Notes under the pieces: generated by a model
What the model saw: the letters and a program-made list of their open reading frames with translations, nothing else
What the model was told of the DNA's origin: nothing
Databases searched by the model: none
Shown: piece after piece, positions 1-8,185 of the stretch
Layout: each line of letters starts with the position of its first letter
How positions within the stretch are numbered: position 1 is the stretch's first letter
From: RPRB01 sp035501615
GTDB taxonomy: Bacteria; Myxococcota; Myxococcia; Myxococcales; Myxococcaceae
Direction: 5' to 3'
NCBI GenBank assembly: GCA_035501615.1
Contig: DATJVY010000033.1
Location: 1 to 57,087, forward strand
DNA length: 57,087 bases
Position numbers and translations under genes: made by a program

Positions 1-755
1 GCCGCCTCGGCGACGAGCTCCCAGTTGCCCTTCGCGAGCACGCCCTTGCTCACGTAGATGTTGTCCTCCAGCCCCACCCGGCCGTTCCCGCCCTTCACCG
101 CGCCGAGCTCGGCCATCGGCAGCTGGTGCCGCCCCACCCCGGCCACCGTCCAGGTGCTCCCCGCCGGGAGCGAGCCGATCATGAAGTCCAGCGCCCGCTC
201 CGAGGCCCCGAGCGAGCCCGGTACCCCGAGCACGAAGTCGTAGTGCGCGGGCAGGTCCACCAGGCCGTCCTTCGCCAGCCACTCGGCCTGCTCGATCATC
301 CCGGAGTCGAAGCACTCGATCTCCGGGCGGATTCCGAGGGCGCGGATGCGGCGCGCGATCTCCCGCACCAGGGGGCGGGGGTTGCTGAACACGTCGTCGC
401 CGAAATTCACCGTCCCGGTGGTGAGCGTGGCCATGTCCGGCCGGTCGGCGCCGGTGAGGGTGAGCGGGCCACACCGCTCGTCGACGCTCATCCCCACCGC
501 GCCGCCGGTGGAGGTCTGGACGAGGATGTCGCACCGGGCGCGGATGGCTCGGATGGCGGCCCGGAACAGCTCCGGGGCCTGGGACGACGTCCCGTCCGGG
601 CGGCGGACGTGGAGGTGGACCATCGCCGCTCCGGCCTCGCGGCACCGGGCCGCGTCCTCGGCGATCTCCTCGGCGCTGATCGGCAGGTAGGGCGTCTGCT
701 CGCGCGTCGTCTCGGCGCCGACCATCGCCGCGGTGATGACGTAGGGAGCGCTCAT
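1..755 (-). CDS. kce: 3-keto-5-aminohexanoate cleavage enzyme (BKACE family), C-terminus outside window
   Basis: This is a TIM-barrel beta-keto acid cleavage enzyme that in lysine fermentation condenses 3-keto-5-aminohexanoate with acetyl-CoA to give acetoacetate and 3-aminobutyryl-CoA. About 251 residues are visible; the C-terminus runs off the left edge. The protein starts MSAPYVITAAMVGAETTREQ and carries the Zn-binding motif HLHVR and the family motif TTGTVNFG. Its ATG overlaps the stop of kal as ATGA, so it is the last visible gene of the kamD-kamE-kal-kce unit. BKACE enzymes vary in substrate, and the kam context is what picks out Kce here. Confidence is high for the family and good for the role. 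Confidence 0.9.
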   Translation of the reverse strand, partial: MSAPYVITAAMVGAETTREQTPYLPISAEEIAEDAARCREAGAAMVHLHVRRPDGTSSQAPELFRAAIRAIRARCDILVQTSTGGAVGMSVDERCGPLTLTGADRPDMATLTTGTVNFGDDVFSNPRPLVREIARRIRALGIRPEIECFDSGMIEQAEWLAKDGLVDLPAHYDFVLGVPGSLGASERALDFMIGSLPAGSTWTVAGVGRHQLPMAELGAVKGGNGRVGLEDNIYVSKGVLAKGNWELVAEA

Positions 756-1144
756 CGCTTCACCCGCTGCTTGTCGAGCGGCACCACGCAGGTGCCGGTC
801 GCGCGGCAGACCAGCACCGGCCTTGCCAGCGCCTCCGCCGCCGAATCGGAGACGCCGGGCAGTGGCTGGATCACCTTCCGGGCCTCGAACCGCATCTTCC
901 GGCTGGTGCGGCCGATCTCGGTGAGCTCCCCCACCGCCTCGATGAAGTCGCCGGCGTGCACCGGGGCGAGGAACTCCACCGAGTCGTAGGCCCGGAAGAG
1001 CCCCTCGTCCCCGTCGTGGAGGATGCACAGCTCGGTGGCCACGTCCCCGAACAGGCCCAGGATCCGGGAGCCGTCCACCAGCCCGCCGCCGTAGTGGGCG
1101 TCGTGGCTCGACATCCGCAGCCGGAGCACCGAGCGCACGCTCAT
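752..1144 (-). CDS. kal: 3-aminobutyryl-CoA ammonia-lyase
   Basis: A hotdog-fold protein of 130 residues that removes ammonia from 3-aminobutyryl-CoA to give crotonyl-CoA, the step after Kce in lysine fermentation. The sequence has the family features MSSHDAHYGGGLVDG near residues 11-25 and FLAPVHAGDFIEA around residue 58, typical of Kal/MaoC-like hotdog lyases, and its length fits Kal (about 125-130). Its start overlaps the kamE stop and its stop overlaps the kce start, both as ATGA, so the three genes are translationally coupled. The assignment rests on sequence resemblance plus the complete kam context. Confidence 0.88.
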   Translation of the reverse strand: MSVRSVLRLRMSSHDAHYGGGLVDGSRILGLFGDVATELCILHDGDEGLFRAYDSVEFLAPVHAGDFIEAVGELTEIGRTSRKMRFEARKVIQPLPGVSDSAAEALARPVLVCRATGTCVVPLDKQRVKR

Positions 1145-1923
1145 CCTGGCTCTCCCTCGAAGTGGAGGTCCTCCGGCTCCTTCCCCATCTTCTTCAAGAG
1201 AGCATGCACGATGTAGTTCGCGACGTCGGAGGGCTTGGTCCCGGGCCCGAAGCCTGCGTCGAATCCCAGCTCGAGCGCCAGCTTGTGGTCCACCCGTGGC
1301 CCACCGAGGAGGAGGAGGGTCTTCCCCTTCAGGCCGTGCGCCTTGGCGACGTCGATGAAGTGCCGGCTGTTGTCCTTGTGGACGTCGCGCTGGGTGACCA
1401 CCTGGGAGACGAGGATGGCGTCCGCCTTCCGCTCCTCCGCCTTCCGGATCAGCTCCTCGTTGGGGACCTGGCTGCCGAGGTTGTAGGCCTCGAACCAGGG
1501 GTAGCGCTCCAGGCCGTAGTCGCCGGAGTAGCCCTTCATGTTCAGGATGGCGTCGATGCCCACGGTGTGGGTGTCCGTCCCGGTGCAGGCGCCGAGCACC
1601 ACCACCCGCCGCGCGATGCGGTCCTCGATGAGCTTGTTCAGGTCGTCGAAGCCGAGCTTGCGGAAGACGATCTCCGGGACGTCGATGCCAGCGTAGTCGA
1701 GCGAGACGTCGGCGCGGCCGTAGACGACGAAGAAGGTGTAGTTGTCCGCCGCCGGCTCGGCCGCCGCCACCTTGACGTCGAGGAGGCCGAGCTGCGTGCA
1801 GAACCGGCGGGCGGCCTCCTTCGCCTTGTCGGAGAGCGGAACGGGGAGCGTGAAGGAGAGCTGGATGACCCCGTCGTCCCGGCGGTCGCCGTACGCCCGG
1901 ATGGGGTGCGTCTCGCCGGCCAT
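1141..1923 (-). CDS. kamE: Lysine 5,6-aminomutase, beta (B12-binding) subunit
   Basis: The small subunit (260 residues) of D-lysine/beta-lysine 5,6-aminomutase, which uses adenosylcobalamin and PLP to move the terminal amino group. The cobalamin motif DxHxxG is present as DTHTVG at residues 117-122, with His119 as the expected cobalt ligand. Lys130 lies 11 residues after that His, the same spacing as the His133/Lys144 pair known from the Porphyromonas enzyme, so Lys130 is the likely PLP Schiff-base lysine. The ATG at 1923 overlaps the kamD stop (ATGA). A longer frame running further upstream is only out-of-frame kamD sequence. Confidence 0.95.
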   Translation of the reverse strand: MAGETHPIRAYGDRRDDGVIQLSFTLPVPLSDKAKEAARRFCTQLGLLDVKVAAAEPAADNYTFFVVYGRADVSLDYAGIDVPEIVFRKLGFDDLNKLIEDRIARRVVVLGACTGTDTHTVGIDAILNMKGYSGDYGLERYPWFEAYNLGSQVPNEELIRKAEERKADAILVSQVVTQRDVHKDNSRHFIDVAKAHGLKGKTLLLLGGPRVDHKLALELGFDAGFGPGTKPSDVANYIVHALLKKMGKEPEDLHFEGEPG

Positions 1924-3473
1924 CAGCGCCCCTCCAGGATGTCGAGGAAGGGGTTGAAGTAGTCGGGGGCCTTCTCCATCACGCCCTCCAGCCCCTTGCC
2001 TCCTGTCTCGGTGCGCTTCACGTCGCCGAAGCGGCCGTGGCCGATGGCGCTGACCAGCCCGTCGCGCCTGCACTCCTCGAGCAGCTCCATCGCCTTTCCG
2101 AAGACGAAGCGGGCGCGGTTGGCGATCTTCCCGTCCTCGCGGACGACGAACTCCTCGTCGATGCCCCGGGCGGCGCGGTGGACGTAGCCCGCGGACTTGA
2201 GCGCCACGTACCGGTCGGCCAGGAGCGGGGTGTGCATCGCCTCGGTCATCATCCCCAGCAGCTGGATGCCCTGGCGCGTCCAGATGGCCACCAGGTCGGC
2301 CATCACGTCGTAGGCGTGGCTGAAGAAGATGTCCGTCTCCTTGTGCTTCGTCGGCGGCATGTACTTCAGCGGCGCGTCGGGGAAGCAGCGGCGGATGAGC
2401 ATCGCCTGGCTCAGCTCGAGGAGGAGCGTCTCCGGCCGGTGGGGGTCGATCTCGTAGCTGTGCCCGAGGCCCAGCTGCCAGTCTTGCAGCCCGGCGCGCC
2501 TGGCGAAGGCCTCGTTGATGAACTGGCTGGCGAGGACGGTGTGCGCGGCGTCGTAGGCGTCGGCGGTGGTGATGTAGTTGTCCTCGCCGGTGTTGATGAT
2601 GATTCCGGCGAGCGCGCAGATGCGGCGACTGAAGTACTGGTCGATGAACGTCCGACGCATGTTGATGTCGCGGAAGAGGATTCCGTACATCGCGTCGTTG
2701 AGGAGCATGTCCAGCCGCTCCCAGGCCGCGGCGAAGGCGATCTCCGCCATGCACAGGCCCGAGGAGTAGTTGGTGAGCTGGATGTAGCGCCTGAGGCGGC
2801 GGGACTCGGCGTCCAGGGCCTCGCGCATGATGCGGAAGTTCTCCTGGGTGGCGTAGGTGCCGCCGTAGCCCTCGGTGGTCGCGCCGTGCGGCACGTAGTC
2901 GAGGAGCGACTGGGCGGTGCTGCGGATGACGGCGATGATGTCCGCTCCGGCCTGCGCGGCGGCACGGGCCTGGTCCACGTCGTCGTGGATGTTGCCGGTG
3001 GCGACGATGACGTAGCGGTGGGGCGGCGGCGACATCGGGAACTCTCGCCGGAGGGCGTCGCGCTCGTCGATGCGGCGGCGGAGCTCGTCGACCGCAGCTT
3101 CGGCCTCGCGGCGGACCTCGGCGCGGAGGTTACCCTCCTTCTCCGGCGAGAGGGGCCCCAGCTTGCCCGTGGGGAGCGCGGCGATGCGCTCGACGGCGTC
3201 CAGCGGGCTCGCTGCGCCGAGCTGGAGAGCGCGCCCGTACCAGTAGGCTGCGCCGCGGTTGAGGACCCCGGCCGCCTTGAGGCGGTCGGTCATGAGGTTC
3301 GTCAGGGGGACGCCACCGGGGCCGGCGTCGGACATGCCGAAGAGGCGGAGGACGGTCCGTTCCACCGAGACGGTGGTGTGCCGGCGGATGAGGTCGAACA
3401 CCGGCTCGATGACCTGGGAGGCGATGCCGCGGGCCTGGGCGACCCGGGCGTCGTCGACGAAGGGTCCTGGCAT
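1923..3473 (-). CDS. kamD: Lysine 5,6-aminomutase, alpha subunit
   Basis: The large subunit (516 residues with the ATG at 3473) of lysine 5,6-aminomutase; it forms the TIM barrel that holds PLP and substrate and pairs with KamE. The open frame extends to 3581, but the upstream residues look non-coding and the family starts close to MPGPFVDDARVAQARGIASQ, so 3473 is preferred, with a modest GAGG-type RBS. Length matches the family (about 515). It heads the kamD-kamE-kal-kce operon and is divergent from the ECF sigma gene at 3649, with a 175-bp shared upstream region. Confidence 0.95.
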   Translation of the reverse strand: MPGPFVDDARVAQARGIASQVIEPVFDLIRRHTTVSVERTVLRLFGMSDAGPGGVPLTNLMTDRLKAAGVLNRGAAYWYGRALQLGAASPLDAVERIAALPTGKLGPLSPEKEGNLRAEVRREAEAAVDELRRRIDERDALRREFPMSPPPHRYVIVATGNIHDDVDQARAAAQAGADIIAVIRSTAQSLLDYVPHGATTEGYGGTYATQENFRIMREALDAESRRLRRYIQLTNYSSGLCMAEIAFAAAWERLDMLLNDAMYGILFRDINMRRTFIDQYFSRRICALAGIIINTGEDNYITTADAYDAAHTVLASQFINEAFARRAGLQDWQLGLGHSYEIDPHRPETLLLELSQAMLIRRCFPDAPLKYMPPTKHKETDIFFSHAYDVMADLVAIWTRQGIQLLGMMTEAMHTPLLADRYVALKSAGYVHRAARGIDEEFVVREDGKIANRARFVFGKAMELLEECRRDGLVSAIGHGRFGDVKRTETGGKGLEGVMEKAPDYFNPFLDILEGR

Positions 3474-3648
3474 GACCCTCAGGCCTCTAACCCAGCCCCT
3501 CGACCCGAGTCCAACGAACGACCACTGACCCGCTGCATCACCGCCGAGGGCCGCAGGACGTGCACCGCCTACAACGCCCACCGGGTGCGCGGCGCCCCGG
3601 GACCGGATTGTTTGTTAGGTCCTGCGGCGGCGCGAGACTGGAGGGAGC

Positions 3649-4140
3649 ATGGACCTCGAGGGCTGCCTTCGGGAGCACGGGCCCGCGCTCTGGCGCGTCA
3701 TCGCCAGCTACGCGCCGGCCGGGCCCGAGCGCGACGACCTCGCGCAGGAGGTGCTCCTCGCGATCTGGAAGGCACTCCCGCGGTTCCGGGCCGAGAGCTC
3801 CGCGAAGACGTTCGTCCTCCGCATCGCGCACAACCGGTGCCTGTCGATCGCCTGGCAGCGGGCACGACGCCCCTCGGGAACGGACTCCGGGCTCGTGTAC
3901 CTGAGGGATCCCGCGTCGCCCGTCGACGACCAGGTCGCGGCACGGCAACGCGTCGAGCGGTTCCTGGAGCACGTCCGCACGCTGCCGCTGGGGCAGCGCC
4001 AGGTGTTGACGCTGGCGCTCGAGGGCCTGTCGCACGCGGAGATCGCCACGACCGTCGGCATCACGCCGGAGAACGTCGCGGTGCGGCTCGGACGGGCGCG
4101 AGAGGCGCTTCGCCGCTCGCTGGACAGGGAGGCTGCATGA
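3649..4140 (+). CDS. ECF-type RNA polymerase sigma factor
   Basis: A 163-residue sigma-70 family ECF factor. Region 2 lies at about residues 10-72 (GPERDDLAQEVLLAIWKALP and an IAHNRCLSIAWQR segment) and region 4 at about 105-160 (LPLGQRQVLTLALEGLSHAE, then the helix-turn-helix IATTVGITPENVAVRLGRAR). A GGAGGG RBS precedes the ATG. Its stop overlaps the next ATG as ATGA, the usual layout for a sigma/anti-sigma pair. It sits between kamD and kdd, so regulation of lysine catabolism is possible but not shown. No clear ECF promoter was recognised upstream. Confidence 0.92.
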   Translation: MDLEGCLREHGPALWRVIASYAPAGPERDDLAQEVLLAIWKALPRFRAESSAKTFVLRIAHNRCLSIAWQRARRPSGTDSGLVYLRDPASPVDDQVAARQRVERFLEHVRTLPLGQRQVLTLALEGLSHAEIATTVGITPENVAVRLGRAREALRRSLDREAA

Positions 4141-4703
4141 CCGGATGGAAATCGTGGCAGGCGGCCTGGGCCGGAGCCTCCGGACCCCTTCCGGACGTCC
4201 AGGCCCGCGCCGGGCGCGAGGCACGTCGACACCGGAGGGCGAGCGTGAGCGTCTTTCTGCTCCTCGCCGTCGCGGCGATGGGCTCGATTCCCGCGTTCAC
4301 CGCGCCCGAGGACGTGGTGCACTGGATCGGCTGGGGGATCCTCGGCTTCTGCGTCGCGATGGGCGCCGGCTACCTGGTCATCCAGCGCGACGTCGGGTCC
4401 TCCCGCGCCGCCGGGCCGCGCGAGGCCGTGGAGTTCCTCGAGCGGCGTCTTCGCGCCGAGCTCCGGGTCGCGCACCTCGCCCGGTGGGTCTACCTCGCGC
4501 TGGGCATCCTGGGCGGCATCGCGACGCAGCTGCTCTACGTCGAGCACGGCTCGCCCCTGGACGTCCGCCTCATGACCCTGGGGTGCTACCTGTTCGGCGT
4601 CGGCCTGGCGTTCTCGGCGCCATGGTGGTTCGGGCGAATCGTCCGGCGGCGCCAGGCCGAGCTCGACGCCTGGCGACGCTGGATCGACGAGCAGAGCCTC
4701 TAG
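4137..4703 (+). CDS. Membrane protein coupled to the ECF sigma factor (possible anti-sigma)
   Basis: A 188-residue membrane protein with about four hydrophobic segments (approximately residues 36-52, 60-80, 110-130 and 142-165), a basic N-terminal region (about 1-35, AGREARRHRRAS) and a basic/acidic C-terminus. The start is the ATG that overlaps the sigma stop. It has no zinc-binding anti-sigma (HxxxCxxC) motif, so an anti-sigma role rests only on coupling and topology. Its last four bases overlap the 3' end of kdd on the other strand. No family was recognised. Confidence 0.75.
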   Translation: MTGWKSWQAAWAGASGPLPDVQARAGREARRHRRASVSVFLLLAVAAMGSIPAFTAPEDVVHWIGWGILGFCVAMGAGYLVIQRDVGSSRAAGPREAVEFLERRLRAELRVAHLARWVYLALGILGGIATQLLYVEHGSPLDVRLMTLGCYLFGVGLAFSAPWWFGRIVRRRQAELDAWRRWIDEQSL

Positions 4704-5731
4704 AGGTAGCGCGCGGCGAAGAACTCGCGGAGCCGGGTGTCGCTGCGTAACAGGTCGAGCGTGAGCTCGGCGTGCCCGGGCACGTACCCGTTGCCGATCA
4801 GCATCGTCAGATCCTTGCCCACGCCCTCGGCCCCGAGCGCGGCCGCCGTGAACGACGTCGCCATGGAGAAGAAGATCGCCGTGCCGCCGTCCCGGGTGGA
4901 GAGGATGGTCGCCATCTCCGTTCCCGGGACCGACGCGCAGTTGATGACCAGGTCGCAGAGCGCCCCGCCGGTCGCCTTCCGCACCGCCTCGAGCACGTCC
5001 ACCGCCCGCGTCGCGTCCACGCGCAGGCTGACGTCGGAGGCCCCGAGCTCGGCCAGCGCCGACAGCGCCTTCTCCGACACGTCCAGCGCGAGCAGCTGGC
5101 CCTTCCCGCCCGTGCTCCGCCGCGCCTGGGCCAGGCACAGCGCACCGCTCTTCCCCGCCCCGAGCACCGCGATGCTCATCCCGGGGCGGGCGTGCCGCGC
5201 CACCAGCGCGGGCGCCCCGCAGACGTCCAGCGCTGCCAGGACCAGCGTCTCGGGCAGATCGTCCGGCACCCGGGCCCAGATGCCGCTGGCGAAGAGGATG
5301 GCGCGCCCCCGCACGTCCACCCGGTCCACCTCCATCCGCACGCCGCGGACCTCGTCGATCACCAGCGGCGTGAGCGTGAGGCTGACCAGCGTCGCGATGC
5401 GGTCGCCGGCCTTCACCTTGCCACGGGCCGGGTGCTCGGAGCCGATCTCCCGAACTCGCCCGAGCAGCATGCCGCCCGAGCCAGTCACCGGGTTCTGCAT
5501 CTTCCCGCGGCTCCCGACGATCTCCTGGATCCGGCCGACGACCGCCGCCGGGTCCCCGCCGCAGGACTCGCGGATCTGCTTGAACGACGCCGCGTCGACG
5601 TTGAGGCTCTCCACGTCGATCAGCATCTCGTCCGGGCGCATCGGCTGCGATGGATCGAGGCGGGCCGCGCGCTGCGGCAGCACGCCTGGCTCTTCCACCA
5701 CCCGGCCCAGGCCATAGGGATCGGTGCTCAC
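4700..5731 (-). CDS. kdd: L-erythro-3,5-diaminohexanoate dehydrogenase
   Basis: A 343-residue NAD(P)-dependent dehydrogenase that oxidises and deaminates 3,5-diaminohexanoate to 3-keto-5-aminohexanoate, the substrate of Kce. Typical Kdd features are the N-terminal MSTDPYGLGRVVEEPGVLPQ region, a Rossmann motif VLGAGKSGALCLAQARR at about 188-204, the INCASVPGTEMATI segment at about 262 and IGNGYVPGHAELTLDLLR near the C-terminus. It lies on the same strand as kamDE-kal-kce but is separated from them by the sigma/membrane pair, and is 34 bp downstream of the esterase gene. The family is clear. Confidence 0.92.
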   Translation of the reverse strand: MSTDPYGLGRVVEEPGVLPQRAARLDPSQPMRPDEMLIDVESLNVDAASFKQIRESCGGDPAAVVGRIQEIVGSRGKMQNPVTGSGGMLLGRVREIGSEHPARGKVKAGDRIATLVSLTLTPLVIDEVRGVRMEVDRVDVRGRAILFASGIWARVPDDLPETLVLAALDVCGAPALVARHARPGMSIAVLGAGKSGALCLAQARRSTGGKGQLLALDVSEKALSALAELGASDVSLRVDATRAVDVLEAVRKATGGALCDLVINCASVPGTEMATILSTRDGGTAIFFSMATSFTAAALGAEGVGKDLTMLIGNGYVPGHAELTLDLLRSDTRLREFFAARYL

Positions 5732-5764
5732 CGGATCGCGGCTAGCACGACCGGCCGCTGGCCG

Positions 5765-6778
5765 TCACGCCGCCAGGCGCTCGAGCCGCGGCGCGAGGAA
5801 GGCCAGGGAGCGCTCGAGGCGGTAGGTCGTCCCCATGTGGCCGTCCTCGTACTCTTCGTGGACGACCGAGGCCCGCCCTCCGGCGACCATCCGGGCCAGC
5901 ATCCGTGCTCCCCAGCGGAGGCCGAACTCGTCCCGCGTCCCGCAGTCGACGAAGATCGAACCGAGTGCGCGGAACGGCTCCGGATCGCGCTCCACGAACC
6001 GTACCGGGTCCTCCGCCAGCCACAGCCCCCAGACCCGATCGTCGATGCGCGCCGTCTGCAGATCGAACGGCAGCGCCACGCCGAGGGGCTGCGCGGCGTC
6101 GGGCGAGTAGGCCGCCGCCATCGCGAGGAGGTTCACGACGGCGTGGTCGTCCCCGCCCATCTTGGTCTCGCGGATCCGCCGCTCGAAGCCTGCCCACCAG
6201 GCGTCCACGCCGCCCGCCTTCGCGAGGGCCGCGGCGGCCTTGGGGAACTCGGGCAGGTAGCAGTACTCGAAGTAGGCGTCGGCCGAATGCGACGCGATGT
6301 GGCCGAAGACTCCGGGGAACCTCCGCACGAGCTGCCAAGAGGCGTAGCCGCCCGAGCTCCGCCCGGCGAGCGCGCGTGCACCCGGAGCCGGCACGGTCCG
6401 GTAGCTGCGATCGACGTGGCCCAGGATGTCCCGCACGACCATCTGCCCGTAGGCGCCGTTGCCGGGCGAGTCCATCCACTGGCTTCCCCCGAGCGCGGTG
6501 AGCCCATCGGGGAAGACGGTCAGGAACGGCGGAGCGCCACCGGCCAGCACCGCGTCGATGCGGTCGAGGATGCCGGGCGAGAACGGAGCGGCGTTGAACC
6601 AGCCCGGCCCCGAGCCCATGAAGGAATGGAGCAGCAACACGACCGGGTAGCGGCTCGTTCCGGCGTCGTAGCCCTCGGGGAGGTAGACCGCGCAGGGGCG
6701 GTCGCTCGGGTCGCCGCGCGGGTTCGCCACCAGGGCGGCGCAGTGGACGGTCCGGATGTCGAGGCGACCGCGAGGCAC
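5765..6778 (-). CDS. Putative esterase (alpha/beta hydrolase, esterase D type)
   Basis: A 337-residue alpha/beta hydrolase of the putative-esterase (PF00756-like) group. It shows VVLLLHSFMGSGPGWFNA (oxyanion region, about residue 45), the nucleophile elbow GRSSGG (G-x-S-x-G, about residue 140), and the late acid and His in VDCGTRDEF and EEYEDGHMGTTYR. The likely start is the GTG at 6778, 17 bp after the UDG stop; the frame stays open upstream but that sequence is out-of-frame UDG. No signal peptide is evident, so it is probably cytoplasmic. Substrate is unknown. It probably shares a transcript with the UDG gene upstream and kdd downstream. Confidence 0.85.
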   Translation of the reverse strand: MPRGRLDIRTVHCAALVANPRGDPSDRPCAVYLPEGYDAGTSRYPVVLLLHSFMGSGPGWFNAAPFSPGILDRIDAVLAGGAPPFLTVFPDGLTALGGSQWMDSPGNGAYGQMVVRDILGHVDRSYRTVPAPGARALAGRSSGGYASWQLVRRFPGVFGHIASHSADAYFEYCYLPEFPKAAAALAKAGGVDAWWAGFERRIRETKMGGDDHAVVNLLAMAAAYSPDAAQPLGVALPFDLQTARIDDRVWGLWLAEDPVRFVERDPEPFRALGSIFVDCGTRDEFGLRWGARMLARMVAGGRASVVHEEYEDGHMGTTYRLERSLAFLAPRLERLAA

Positions 6779-6795
6779 GGGCCGGGAAGTCTGAC

Positions 6796-7716
6796 TCAGG
6801 CCCCGGGCTTCGGGAAGCGCGCCATCACCGCCTTGAGGTCGGTCCAGGCGGACTTCTTCTCGGCCGGATTGCGGAGCAGGTACGCGGGGTGGAACGTCGG
6901 CATCAGCGGGATGCCCACGTACTCGCGCCACTGCCCCCGGAGCCGGGTGATGGGGGTGTCGGTCCGGAGCAGGGTCTGGGCGGCGAACTTGCCGAGCGTG
7001 ACGATGACCGACGGGCGGATCGCGTTCAGCTGGGCCTCGAGGAACGGCTGGCAGGCCGTGATCTCGTCCGCCTCGGGATTGCGGTTCCCGGGCGGACGGC
7101 ACTTCACCACGTTGCAGATGTAGACCTCGTCCCGGCCGTAGCCCATGGCGGCGATCATCTTCGTGAGGAGCTGGCCTGCCGCGCCGACGAAGGGGATGCC
7201 CTGGTGGTCCTCCTCGGCGCCGGGACCCTCGCCGACGAAGACCAGGCGCGCCCTCGGATCGCCGACGCCGTAGACGATGTTCTTCCGCCCCGAGCACAGC
7301 TTGCAGCGCTTGCAGTCGCCGAGCTGCCGGCGGACCTCGTCGAGATGCGGTGGCTCCGCCGAGGCGCTGGCACCCGACGTCTCTTGCGGGGGAGGCAAGA
7401 GCGGGAGGGGTACCGCGTCCGGCTGGGCGCGCGCGGCGAGGGCGCGAGGCTCGACGGGCGCGGCAGGAGGCTCGTCGACCGGTGCCGGGGTCCCGGACTC
7501 ACCGGCGACCTCGACGTACTCGACCACGACCGGCGGCGCGCTGGACCCCTCGACAGTCACTTCGACCGAGACCGCGGCGACGAGTGCCTCGAGCGACCCG
7601 GCGCCGGCGAGCTGCAGCTCCTCCCCCGCCGTGTCCCGGTGCCATCCCAGGTATCTCCGGACGTCCGTCAGGACCTGCACCAGTGCGTCCTCTGCCGGAG
7701 GTACTCCGTCCGCCAC
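6796..7716 (-). CDS. Uracil-DNA glycosylase, family 4 (4Fe-4S)
   Basis: Removes uracil from DNA in base-excision repair. The 306-residue protein has a catalytic domain at about 120-306 after a 110-residue Pro/Ala-rich N-terminal extension. Family-4 marks are the cysteines CKRC (135, 138) and CRPPGNRN (206) with Cys222 for the 4Fe-4S cluster, motif A as GEGPGAEEDHQGIPFVG (162-178), and motif B around HPAYLLRNP (276-284). The start is a GTG at 7716 behind a strong GGGAGGGA RBS; the open frame further upstream is Arg-rich and non-coding. The long N-terminal extension is common in this lineage and of unknown function. Confidence 0.93.
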   Translation of the reverse strand: MADGVPPAEDALVQVLTDVRRYLGWHRDTAGEELQLAGAGSLEALVAAVSVEVTVEGSSAPPVVVEYVEVAGESGTPAPVDEPPAAPVEPRALAARAQPDAVPLPLLPPPQETSGASASAEPPHLDEVRRQLGDCKRCKLCSGRKNIVYGVGDPRARLVFVGEGPGAEEDHQGIPFVGAAGQLLTKMIAAMGYGRDEVYICNVVKCRPPGNRNPEADEITACQPFLEAQLNAIRPSVIVTLGKFAAQTLLRTDTPITRLRGQWREYVGIPLMPTFHPAYLLRNPAEKKSAWTDLKAVMARFPKPGA

Positions 7717-7805
7717 GTTCGATGTCCCTCCCCTGTCCGCGCTCACCAGCGATCGAGCGAGCAGACTGTGGCACCTCGATCCGACAGGCCGCGCGCATCC
7801 TGCGG

Positions 7806-8034
7806 TCACACGGCGAGAGCGGGTCCGGGCCGGAGCGAATCGAAGAGAACGCGGCGGAGCTCCTGCACCGCCGGCGCCTCGTAGCGCGCCGTGTTCCGCG
7901 CCAGCGTCACCACCGCGGGCCCGCAGACTCCCGGAGGCCTGCCGCCGCCCACGAGCCCTCCCCCGGCAGGGCTCTGGGCGTACCTGGCCAGCGTCCTCCA
8001 GGTCGAGGACCATCCCTTCGGCGTCAATCCGCAC
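7806..8034 (-). pseudogene. Small conserved-looking gene with apparent frameshift
   Basis: Two partial frames seem to make one small protein. From a GTG at 8034 the frame reads VRIDAEGMVLDLEDA and then turns into Arg-rich nonsense. An overlapping frame shifted by one base picks up at about 7985 as LARYAQSPAGGGLVGG and runs through VCGPAVVTLARNTARYEAPA and ELRRVLFDSLRPGPALAV to a TGA at 7806. Joined, they give a protein of about 75 residues. The break lies near 7985-7996 and would be repaired by a one-base insertion (or two-base deletion). It sits between UDG and coaBC. It could be a true pseudogene, a programmed shift or a sequencing error. Function is not recognised. Confidence 0.45.
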
Positions 8035-8185
8035 CCCGAGCTCGTCGCCTGATGGCTCGTCGGCCGAGGCTCGCCGTCCGACGCGCGCGACCCGTGGACC
8101 GGACCGGGGGGGGAGCGCGCACGGCGCGAGCGCGGACAGGTCCGGAAGGCCGGGCGTCAGCAGCCTCGAGTCTGGACCGTGCGGC

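Noticed and set aside
2037..4703. Very long plus-strand open frame across kamD and the sigma gene
   Set aside because: It is the complement of kamD with Val/Asp/Arg-biased sequence typical of antisense frames in high-GC DNA; only its last part from 4137 (membrane protein) has real protein character.
4772..7123. Plus-strand frame of 783 codons opposite kdd, esterase and UDG
   Set aside because: Arg/His/Asp-rich, no domain recognised, and fully covered by three clear genes on the other strand.
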